DNA from: Thermohalobaculum xanthum
Lineage (GTDB): Bacteria; Pseudomonadota; Alphaproteobacteria; Rhodobacterales; Rhodobacteraceae
Reading direction: 5' to 3'
Length of the DNA: 64,000 nucleotides
Assembly: GCF_016623495.1 (NCBI RefSeq)
Contig: NZ_JAEHHL010000001.1
Location: 124,001-188,000, forward strand
Shown here in pieces: positions 8,052 through 15,070 of this stretch. Position 1 is the stretch's first letter; every line of letters begins with the position of its first letter. The position numbers and the translations under genes were made by a program. The notes under the pieces were generated by a model. That model worked only from the letters and a program-made list of their open reading frames with translations, searched no databases and was not told the origin of the DNA.

Positions 8052-9330
8052 TTTGCACCATCCCTTCGGGCGTCACCTGCCAAGGCTGGATCGCGTTGTA
8101 GTGGAGGAAGTTCGACGGGTCGTATTTCGCCTTCCAGGTCGACCGTGTCGGCTGGACGGCACCCGTCGCGTCTTCGGCGCGGCTCATCAGGAGCGCGGGC
8201 GCCCCCTCCCATTGCCAGGGCAGGCGAAAGCGCGTCAGCGCCCTCGGGTGCACGGGTCCGGAAAGCTCGGCCTCGGCCCAGCTTGCTCCGCCATCGGCCG
8301 AAATCTCGACCTTGCGGATCGGCCCGGCGCCAGACCACGCGATCCCCGAGATCTCGTAGAAGCCGGGGCCGCTCATCGTCATCGTCGCCGACGGGTGGGT
8401 GACGAGGGACTTGACCCCCATGGCGAAGGTGAACTTGACCGACGAGCCGTCGGCGAGGATCTCGGTATACTCGCCCGACTCGTCCTTAGTGTGCGCCGGG
8501 GCATCCGTTACCCAGAGGCTGGTGATCCACTTGACGTTCATGTTGCCCTCGAACCCGGGCAGCAGGAGCCGCATGGGATAGCCCTGTTCGGGCCGGATGC
8601 GCTCGCCGTTCTGATAAAGGGCGATGAATGCGTCATCCATCAGCTTCTCGACCGGGATCGACCGCGCGAGGCTGGGGGCGTCGTTGCCGACGGCCAGAAC
8701 CCAGCGGCCCTCGGGCCGGATGCCGGCCTCCTCGAGCAGGATGCGCACAGGGACGCCCGTCCATTCGCTGTTCGACAAGAGCCCATGCAGCATGTCGCAG
8801 CCGGCCTGCATCGGCTCGGGCATTACCGCGTTGAAGAAGCTGTTGCCGGAGCACTCCAGGAAATGGACGGCGGAGACCATCGGGTAGCGCTCGAGCGCAT
8901 CGAGGTCGAGCCGGATCGGCCGGTCGACCATCCCGTGGATCATCAAGCGGTGGCGAGCGGGATCGAGATCGGGTCTACCGCCGTGATGCACCTCGAAGTG
9001 CAGGCCGCTCGGCGTGATCGTGCCCCGAAGGCGGTGATGCGGCGTCCCGGAGAAGCTGAAAGCCTGCGCGAGCTCGCCGAACGGCTCGATGATCGCGCGC
9101 TGGACGTCCGCCTCCTGCTCGGCTGGCATGCCGTATCCGCGCGCCCGCGCGCCGGCGACCCGCACCCATTCGGGAATTTCGGCCTCGGCCCGCGCGCGTT
9201 CCGGCATCGCGAGGTTCGCGAACCCCGCAGCGCTGCCGGCCGCGGCACCGCGCAGCAGCATTCGACGGCTGAGAAGCCCTCCGCCAGCCGCAAAGTCCGG
9301 TTGCGGCGGCAATACTGATGAGTTGGTCAT
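8038..9330 (-). CDS. Sulfite dehydrogenase / SoxC-like molybdopterin oxidoreductase
   Basis: A 430-residue periplasmic enzyme of the sulfite oxidase fold. The ATG at 9328-9330 is supported by AGAGGGG just upstream; the frame is open for 101 more codons but that part looks non-coding. A twin-arginine signal, SRRMLLRG (21-28), shows folded export with cofactor. The molybdenum ligand is Cys160 in HFLECSGNSFFN, the signature of the SoxC/SorA family. The C-terminal dimerisation domain continues to the end (WSGAGPIRKVEIS, FRLPWQWEG). Together with the following cytochrome it should oxidise sulfite or protein-bound sulfane sulfur. With no soxXYZAB in view, free sulfite is the simpler guess. Confidence 0.9.
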   Translation of the reverse strand: MTNSSVLPPQPDFAAGGGLLSRRMLLRGAAAGSAAGFANLAMPERARAEAEIPEWVRVAGARARGYGMPAEQEADVQRAIIEPFGELAQAFSFSGTPHHRLRGTITPSGLHFEVHHGGRPDLDPARHRLMIHGMVDRPIRLDLDALERYPMVSAVHFLECSGNSFFNAVMPEPMQAGCDMLHGLLSNSEWTGVPVRILLEEAGIRPEGRWVLAVGNDAPSLARSIPVEKLMDDAFIALYQNGERIRPEQGYPMRLLLPGFEGNMNVKWITSLWVTDAPAHTKDESGEYTEILADGSSVKFTFAMGVKSLVTHPSATMTMSGPGFYEISGIAWSGAGPIRKVEISADGGASWAEAELSGPVHPRALTRFRLPWQWEGAPALLMSRAEDATGAVQPTRSTWKAKYDPSNFLHYNAIQPWQVTPEGMVQNVYA

Positions 9331-9692
9331 TCGATCGCCCCTCTGATTGGCAGATGCTGCTCGGATCGGGGCCTCGGTGGCGGCATGGTGCGCCGCCTGC
9401 CAGAACTTACCACAGATCGGCTTGGGGGCGAAGGATGGCGGCCGGTTGTGGCGCGTGCGGGCAATGCGTCTCGTCCCGTGGGACGGGCGGCGGGTCTGGC
9501 GGATGCGGCGCTCGGGGCCGGCCCTCGCATCCGGCCCGAATGCCAAGGACCGGCGGCTTTCGGGGTCGATGACGGCCTTTGGCCCCGTTTGCTGCGTCGA
9601 ACCGGGGTGCCGCCGCCCCGCATTCCTTGACATCCGCCCGGCGCCCGCGCAGGAAGCCGGCTTACGCGACAGAATGATGAATCGGGGGAGAC
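9331..9692. other. 362-bp gene-free divergent region
   Basis: This lies between the minus-strand molybdoenzyme and plus-strand fabD and must hold both promoters. A TTGACA hexamer stands at 9627-9632 on the plus strand, but no -10-like hexamer is found at proper spacing. Short open frames here have no SD, no recognisable protein and atypical composition; I see no gene. Confidence 0.5.
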
Positions 9693-10631
9693 ATGCGCGC
9701 TTTCACCTTTCCCGGGCAGGGAGCACAGGCTGTTGGCATGGGTCGCGACCTTGCCGAGGCCTATCCTGCGGCCCGCGCGGTGTTCGACGAGGTCGACGAG
9801 GCGCTGGGCGAGAAGCTGAGCGCGGTGATCTGGGAGGGCCCGGCCGAGACCCTGACTCTGACGGCCAATGCGCAGCCGGCGTTGATGGCGACCTCGATCG
9901 CGGCGATGCGCGCGCTGGAGGCCGAGGGCGTCGGCATCGGCGCGGCGAGCTTCGTTGCCGGCCATTCGCTGGGCGAGTACTCGGCGCTGTGCGCAGCAGG
10001 CGCGCTTGGCCTTGCGGACACCGCGCGTCTGCTGCGCATCCGCGGCGAGGCGATGCAGAAGGCGGTTCCCGTCGGGGTGGGCGCGATGGCCGCGCTGCTG
10101 GGCCTGGATTTCGCGACCGCGCGCGCTGTGGCCGAGGAAGCGGCGCAGGGCGAGGTCTGCCAGGCGGCGAATGACAACGACCCGGCGCAGGTCGTCGTCT
10201 CGGGCCACAAGGCGGCGGTCGAGCGTGCGGTCGAAATCGCCAAGTCGAGAGGCGCGCGGCGCGCGGTGATGCTGCCGGTGTCCGCACCCTTCCATTGTGC
10301 GCTGATGCAGCCCGCTGGCGATCGCATGGCCGAGGCGCTGGCGGGTGTCAGCATTGCCAAGCCGGCGGTTCCGGTCGTTGCCAATGTTCGCGCCGAGGGC
10401 GTGAGCGATCCCGAGACGATCCGGGCGCTGCTGGTCGAGCAGATCACCGGCTCGGTCCGCTGGCGCGAGTCGGTGAGCTGGATGGCCGCGCAGGGCGTCG
10501 GCGAGCTGGTCGAGATCGGCGCGGGCAAGGCGTTGAGCGGGATGGCCCGGCGCATCGACAAGGAACTGGGCACCGCGGCGGTCGGCACGCCCGACGAGGT
10601 GAAGGCCTTCGCGGCGGGCGCGAAGGGCTGA
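9693..10631 (+). CDS. fabD: Malonyl-CoA:ACP transacylase
   Basis: A 312-residue enzyme that loads malonyl groups onto acyl carrier protein for fatty acid synthesis. Visible motifs are GQGAQ (9-13), the active-site serine Ser92 in GHSLGEYSA, and the partner His201 in SAPFHCALMQP; full length. It starts a plus-strand run with fabG, acpP, fabF and mltG; the gap to fabG is 61 bases. The start ATG follows TCGGGGGAGAC, a good ribosome binding site. Confidence 0.97.
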   Translation: MRAFTFPGQGAQAVGMGRDLAEAYPAARAVFDEVDEALGEKLSAVIWEGPAETLTLTANAQPALMATSIAAMRALEAEGVGIGAASFVAGHSLGEYSALCAAGALGLADTARLLRIRGEAMQKAVPVGVGAMAALLGLDFATARAVAEEAAQGEVCQAANDNDPAQVVVSGHKAAVERAVEIAKSRGARRAVMLPVSAPFHCALMQPAGDRMAEALAGVSIAKPAVPVVANVRAEGVSDPETIRALLVEQITGSVRWRESVSWMAAQGVGELVEIGAGKALSGMARRIDKELGTAAVGTPDEVKAFAAGAKG

Positions 10632-10692
10632 GACCTCCGCTGGGGAGGCGCGCGTCACGCGACGCGATGGCGAGGCAAGTCAGGAGGCGGGG

Positions 10693-11430
10693 ATGTTCGA
10701 TCTGAGTGGAAAGTCGGCGCTGGTCACCGGCGCGACGGGCGGGATCGGCGGCGCGATCGCGCGGGCGCTGCACGCGCAGGGGGCGACCGTGGGCCTCTCC
10801 GGGACGCGCGCGGGCGCGCTGGAGGAGTTGGCAGCGGAACTGGGCGAGCGCGCCCATGTGCTGCCCTGCAAGCTGGATGACGCCGCCGCCGTCGAGGCGC
10901 TGCCCAAGCAGGCGAGCGAGGCCATGGGCGGCCTCGACATCCTGGTGAACAATGCTGGCATCACCCGGGACAACCTGTTCATGCGCATGTCGGACGAGGA
11001 ATGGGCGCAGGTGCTGGAGGTCAACCTGACCTCGGCCTTCCGGCTGAGCCGGGCGGTGCTGCGCGGGATGATGAAGAAGCGCTGGGGCCGGATCATCGGC
11101 ATCACCTCGATCGTCGGCGTAACCGGGAACCCGGGGCAGGGCAACTATGCCGCCGCCAAGGCCGGCATGATCGGCATGTCGAAGAGCCTGGCGGCCGAGG
11201 TCGCGTCGCGCGGGGTCACGGTGAACTGCGTGGCGCCGGGCTTCATCGAGACCGCCATGACCGACAAGCTGAACGATCAGCAGAAGGAGAAGCTGCTGGT
11301 CGCGATTCCCGCCGGCCGCATGGGCACGGCGGAAGAGATCGCGGCCTCGGTGGTCTATCTCGCCTCGGACGAGGCGGCGTATGTTACCGGCCAGACACTG
11401 CATGTGAATGGCGGGATGGCGATGATCTGA
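10693..11430 (+). CDS. fabG: 3-oxoacyl-ACP reductase
   Basis: A 245-residue NADPH-dependent SDR catalysing the first reduction of fatty acid elongation. It has TGATGGIGGAIA (12-23), NNAGITRDNLF (86-96) and the complete catalytic triad Ser139, Tyr152 and Lys156. The 'ITRDNL' extension after NNAG separates true FabG from other SDRs. Located between fabD and acpP. It makes a useful internal contrast with the SDR-like protein at 5.3 kb, which lacks Ser and NNAG. Confidence 0.97.
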   Translation: MFDLSGKSALVTGATGGIGGAIARALHAQGATVGLSGTRAGALEELAAELGERAHVLPCKLDDAAAVEALPKQASEAMGGLDILVNNAGITRDNLFMRMSDEEWAQVLEVNLTSAFRLSRAVLRGMMKKRWGRIIGITSIVGVTGNPGQGNYAAAKAGMIGMSKSLAAEVASRGVTVNCVAPGFIETAMTDKLNDQQKEKLLVAIPAGRMGTAEEIAASVVYLASDEAAYVTGQTLHVNGGMAMI

Positions 11431-11468
11431 GGCGCCCGGGCCGCGTGGCGGCGCGTTGAAATCTGAAT

Positions 11469-11496
11469 TTGCCATGCGCGACCTTTGTGCTAAGGA
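11469..11496 (+). promoter_or_regulatory. Candidate acpP promoter
   Basis: TTGCCA (11469-11474) and TAAGGA (11491-11496) with a 16-base spacer, in an AT-richer patch between fabG and acpP. acpP usually needs much higher expression than its neighbours, which fits a private promoter. Pattern match only. Confidence 0.4.
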
Positions 11497-11598
11497 GCGC
11501 GTGGGCCAGACCCGGGGACCGCGATGCCGGTGTGCCTTGGGGGAATGATACGAGCAAGAGAAGGGGCCAACCGGCCCGAGGGAATGCAAGGAGCGAAC

Positions 11599-11835
11599 AT
11601 GAGCGACATCGCGGATCGCGTGAAGAAGATCGTCGTCGAGCATCTGGGCGTCGAGGAGGACAAGGTCGTCGAAGCGGCGAGCTTCATTGATGACCTGGGC
11701 GCGGACAGCCTCGACACGGTCGAGCTCGTGATGGCGTTCGAGGAGGAGTTCGGGATCGAGATCCCCGACGACGCCGCCGAGAGCATCCAGACCTTTGGCG
11801 ACGCCGTGAAGTTCATCACCGAGAAGTCGGCCTGA
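11599..11835 (+). CDS. acpP: Acyl carrier protein
   Basis: A 78-residue acidic carrier protein, [20 protein letters not shown] at the start. The phosphopantetheine attachment site is Ser37 in [10 protein letters not shown]. The start ATG at 11599 is preceded by CAAGGAGCG; the frame is open upstream but the added 25 residues do not fit any ACP. It sits between fabG and fabF as in most proteobacteria, with a 152-base gap before fabF. Confidence 0.98.
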   Translation: MSDIADRVKKIVVEHLGVEEDKVVEAASFIDDLGADSLDTVELVMAFEEEFGIEIPDDAAESIQTFGDAVKFITEKSA

Positions 11836-11987
11836 CCGACAACGGCTGCGATGCGGCTTGGGGCGGCATTCGGGCGACCGGGTGCCGCTTTGTGTTGAAG
11901 TCCCGTCGGGGGCTTGGATAGAGTGCTGCGCGCTGTCCAATAGGCAGGAGCGCGCGGCGTCAGAGGATCATCTCGGGGAGAATAGGG

Positions 11988-13250
11988 ATGCGTCGGGTTG
12001 TGGTCACCGGGCTGGGCATGGTCACGCCGCTTGCCTGCGGGGTCGAGGAGACCTGGTCGCGGATTCTGGCGGGCCAGTCGGGTGCGAACCGCATCCAGCA
12101 TTTCGACGCGAGCCATCTGCCGTGTCAGATTGCCTGCGAGATCCCGCTGGGCGACGGCAGCGACGGCACGTTCAATCCGGATCACTGGCTGGCGCCCAAG
12201 GAGCAGCGCAAGGTCGACCGCTTCATCACCTACGCCCTGACGGCGGCCGAGCAGGCGGTGACCGATGCCGGGTGGAAGCCCGAGGACGAGCACGAGCGCG
12301 AGCGCACCGGTGTGATGATCGGCTCGGGCATCGGCGGCCTCGAGTCGATCGCCGAGGCGGCAGTGACGCTGAAGGAGAAGGGGCCGAGGCGGATATCGCC
12401 GTTCTTCATTCCCGGCGCGCTGATCAACCTGTGCTCGGGTCAGGTGTCGATCAAGTATGGCTTCAAGGGGCCGAACCACGCGGTGGTGACTGCCTGCTCG
12501 ACCGGCGCGCATGCCGTCGGCGACGCGTCGCGCATGATCATGCTGGGCGATGCCGACGTGATGATCGCGGGCGGCGCCGAGAGCCCGATCTGCGAGATTG
12601 CCGTCGCCGGCTTCTCGGCGTGCAAGGCGCTCTCGACCGGCTACAACGAAACGCCGGAGAAGGCGTCGCGGCCCTATGACCGCGGGCGCGACGGCTTCGT
12701 CATGGGTGAGGGTGCGGGAATTGTCGTGCTCGAGGAACTGGAGCACGCGCGGGCGCGCGGCGCCAAGATCTATGCCGAGGTGATCGGCTACGGCCTTTCG
12801 GGCGACGCCTATCACATCACCGCGCCGGCGCCCGACGGCGATGGCGGCTTCCGCGCGATGAAGGCGGCGCTGCGCAACGCGATGCTGGAGCCATCGGCCG
12901 TCGATTACGTGAACGCGCATGGCACCTCGACGCCGCTGGGTGACGAGATCGAGCTGGGCGCGGTGGCGCGGCTGCTGGGCAACCACGCGAGCCGGGTCAC
13001 CATGTCGTCGACCAAGTCGGCCACCGGCCACCTGCTGGGCGCTGCCGGTGCGATCGAGGCGATCTTCGCGATCCTCTCGATCCGCGACCAGGTGGCGCCG
13101 CCTACGCTCAATCTCGAGGACCCTTCGGTCGACACGCCGATCGACCTCGCGCCGATGGCAAAACGCGAGCGCGAGATCAACGTGGCGCTGTCGAACAGCT
13201 TCGGCTTCGGCGGCACGAACGCGACGCTGATCTTCGGCAAGGCCGCCTGA
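11988..13250 (+). CDS. fabF: 3-oxoacyl-ACP synthase II
   Basis: A 420-residue condensing enzyme that extends acyl-ACP chains, needed for long-chain and unsaturated fatty acid supply. The thiolase-fold triad is intact: Cys170 in VTACSTGAH, His311 in NAHGTSTPLGD and His348 in SATGHLLGAAG. The C-terminal NSFGFGGTN motif is also present. Length is typical. It is followed after 37 bases by mltG. Confidence 0.98.
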   Translation: MRRVVVTGLGMVTPLACGVEETWSRILAGQSGANRIQHFDASHLPCQIACEIPLGDGSDGTFNPDHWLAPKEQRKVDRFITYALTAAEQAVTDAGWKPEDEHERERTGVMIGSGIGGLESIAEAAVTLKEKGPRRISPFFIPGALINLCSGQVSIKYGFKGPNHAVVTACSTGAHAVGDASRMIMLGDADVMIAGGAESPICEIAVAGFSACKALSTGYNETPEKASRPYDRGRDGFVMGEGAGIVVLEELEHARARGAKIYAEVIGYGLSGDAYHITAPAPDGDGGFRAMKAALRNAMLEPSAVDYVNAHGTSTPLGDEIELGAVARLLGNHASRVTMSSTKSATGHLLGAAGAIEAIFAILSIRDQVAPPTLNLEDPSVDTPIDLAPMAKREREINVALSNSFGFGGTNATLIFGKAA

Positions 13251-13287
13251 GCGCGGCGATCCAGCGACCCGGAGGGAGCGCCGAGGC

Positions 13288-14295
13288 ATGCGGCATCTGG
13301 CGGCGAATGTCCTGAGCATCCTGATCGTTCTGGGCATCGTGCTGGTGGGCGCGGTGTTCTACGCCCAGCATGCGTACCGCGCGCCGGGGCCGCTGGAGGC
13401 CGACCAGATCTTCGTCGTCGAGCGCGGCATGAGCTTGCGCCGCGCCTCGGAGCAGCTGGAGGCCGAGGGGATCATCACGGACGACCGGCTCTTCCGGCTG
13501 GGTGCGCGCTATTCCGGGCAGGCCGAGGCGCTGCGATTCGGCGAGTACATGGTGCCGGCGGGGGCCTCGATGTCCGAGGTGCTGGCGCTGATCACCTCGG
13601 GGCGCACGATCACGCACAAAGTCACGGTGGCCGAGGGGCTCACCAGCTGGCAGATCGTCGAGCTGTTGCGCGAGGTCGATGTGCTCGAGGGTGAGCTCGA
13701 TGACGTGCCGCCCGAGGGGTCGCTCGCCCCGAACACCTACTTCGTCCATCGCGGCGACACCCGCGCCGAGGTGCTGGCGCGGATGCAAGAGGATCAGAAG
13801 GCGATTCTCGACGAGGCCTGGGCCGCGCGCGCGCCGGGTCTGCCGTTGTCGAGCGCCGAGGAGGTTCTGATCCTCGCGTCGATCGTCGAGAAGGAGACGG
13901 GGGTGCCCGAGGAGCGCGGCCGTGTCGCCTCGGTCTTCGTCAACCGTCTGAAGAAGGGCATGAAGCTGCAGTCCGACCCCACGATCATCTATGGACTGAC
14001 CGAGGGGAAGGGGCCGCTTGGCCGCGGGATCCGCAAGTCGGAGCTCGAGAAAGGCACTCCCTACAACACTTATGTGATCGACGGCCTGCCGCCGACACCG
14101 ATCGCCAATCCGGGGCGCGAGGCGATCATGGCGGCCGTTAACCCGGATGAAACCAACTTCCTCTATTTCGTGGCGGACGGCAGCGGCGGACACGCCTTTG
14201 CGGAGACGCTCTCGGATCATAACCGCAACGTTCAGCGTTGGCGGCAGATTGAGCGTGAACGCCAGCAAAATCAAAATGATGCGGCGAAAAATTAG
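13288..14295 (+). CDS. mltG: Endolytic murein transglycosylase
   Basis: A 335-residue MltG/YceG protein that cleaves nascent peptidoglycan strands and acts as a terminase for glycan synthesis. A single N-terminal membrane anchor covers about residues 7-27. A LysM-like region follows, then the YceG catalytic domain with the family sequence LASIVEKETGVPEERGRVASVF, in which Glu201 is the likely catalytic acid. The LQSDPTIIYG and PNPGREAI-type segments are also present. mltG commonly lies next to fabF in proteobacteria. In Rhodobacterales the GTA cluster can follow it, as I recall, and GTA remnants do follow here. Confidence 0.95.
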   Translation: MRHLAANVLSILIVLGIVLVGAVFYAQHAYRAPGPLEADQIFVVERGMSLRRASEQLEAEGIITDDRLFRLGARYSGQAEALRFGEYMVPAGASMSEVLALITSGRTITHKVTVAEGLTSWQIVELLREVDVLEGELDDVPPEGSLAPNTYFVHRGDTRAEVLARMQEDQKAILDEAWAARAPGLPLSSAEEVLILASIVEKETGVPEERGRVASVFVNRLKKGMKLQSDPTIIYGLTEGKGPLGRGIRKSELEKGTPYNTYVIDGLPPTPIANPGREAIMAAVNPDETNFLYFVADGSGGHAFAETLSDHNRNVQRWRQIERERQQNQNDAAKN

Positions 14296-14316
14296 TATAA
14301 TATGTGAGGTTTTCTC

Positions 14317-14345
14317 TTGACCCTGCGCGCGGTCTGAGATAGAGA
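14317..14345 (+). promoter_or_regulatory. Candidate promoter of a very short transcript upstream of the GTA remnant
   Basis: TTGACC (14317-14322) and TAGAGA (14340-14345) with 17 bases between them. A transcript starting about 14352 would meet the strong terminator at 14369-14403 after only some 50 bases. It could be a small RNA, an attenuator for genes downstream, or chance. Confidence 0.4.
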
Positions 14346-14368
14346 TACAGGCAAGCTGGGAACAGTGT

Positions 14369-14403
14369 CGAAAACGGGCCTCGTCGGGGCCCGTTTTCGT
14401 TTT
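14369..14403 (+). terminator. Strong intrinsic terminator after mltG
   Basis: CGAAAACGGGCC (14369-14380) and GGCCCGTTTTCG (14388-14399) form a perfect 12-bp stem with a seven-base loop, followed by TTTTCC. It closes the fab-mltG unit and isolates it from the GTA remnant. Confidence 0.85.
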
Positions 14404-14782
14404 CCGGGCAGCGGCAACTCTGACAGCGGGATCAAGCGACAGCTCGGCGGAGGGTGGCAAGCCTTCCCGGCGCCGTGGTGTGCGCGACGCCGGGGACCGG
14501 AGAGCGTTCTTGAAGCTCTCGGTTTGGCGGTGCCAAGCGATGCCGTGGCCCGACAGAATTCCCGCGCGGAAGCGTGGCGGAGACCAGCCGCGGCAGAACG
14601 CCGGTGCCGGAGACCTGCGGAACGGGCGATGCCCGGGCCGCGACTGACGATCCGGGACAGCGGGCGGAAAGGCCCCGGCCGGAGCACCCAACACAACTGA
14701 CAACAACACGGAAAGGCGACGAACGTGGACACGATCGGGATGACCGGTCGGCAGGTCCGCGCGCGCTGACGAGTCGACTGAG
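14404..14782. other. 379-bp leader of the GTA remnant
   Basis: No recognisable gene between the terminator and the small-terminase-like gene. One 14-codon frame (GTG 14725 to TGA 14769) has a GGAAAGG box in front and could be a leader peptide, but nothing supports expression. In Rhodobacter the promoter for the GTA cluster lies in the equivalent place. I could not identify an activator site. Confidence 0.4.
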
Positions 14783-15070
14783 GTGCGGTCGACACTGAGG
14801 CATGCACGCAGGATCTTTGCCGACCTGGCGCGGGAACTGGAGGCCGAGACGGATCGGCTCTGGGGCGTGGCGCGCGACGAAGGGGACGAGGCACGGCTGA
14901 AGCTCGTGCTCGACCTGGCACAGCGCACACATAAGGCGTTCCAGACGGTGAACGAGATCGAAGTGAAGCTGATCAAGGCCGAGGACATTGCCGTCCCCGG
15001 CCGCAATGTCATCGACCTGGAGGCTGCACGTGCGGAAATCGCGCGCCGGCTCGATCGCCTCGCTGCCTGA
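14783..15070 (+). CDS. GTA gene 1-like protein (probable small terminase)
   Basis: A 95-residue, mostly helical, charged protein starting at GTG 14783 and ending VIDLEAARAEIARRLDRLAA. Its size, its position directly before a terminase gene and its 'LDLEAARAEI-RL' ending resemble the first gene of Rhodobacterales GTA clusters, which in R. capsulatus encodes the small terminase subunit. It overlaps the following gene by 41 bases. No frameshift or stop is visible. The assignment is from memory of the family and from position, so moderate. Confidence 0.6.
   Translation: MRSTLRHARRIFADLARELEAETDRLWGVARDEGDEARLKLVLDLAQRTHKAFQTVNEIEVKLIKAEDIAVPGRNVIDLEAARAEIARRLDRLAA

Noticed and set aside
9627-9655. 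Promoter for fabD based on TTGACA
   Set aside because: No acceptable -10 hexamer at 16-19 bases; the region is GC-rich.
9347-9692. Short open frames in the divergent region before fabD
   Set aside because: No SD, no recognisable product, composition typical of random GC-rich sequence.
14725-14769. 14-codon frame with a GGAAAGG box before the GTA remnant
   Set aside because: Too short to judge and no features of a known leader peptide; mentioned only as part of the leader.
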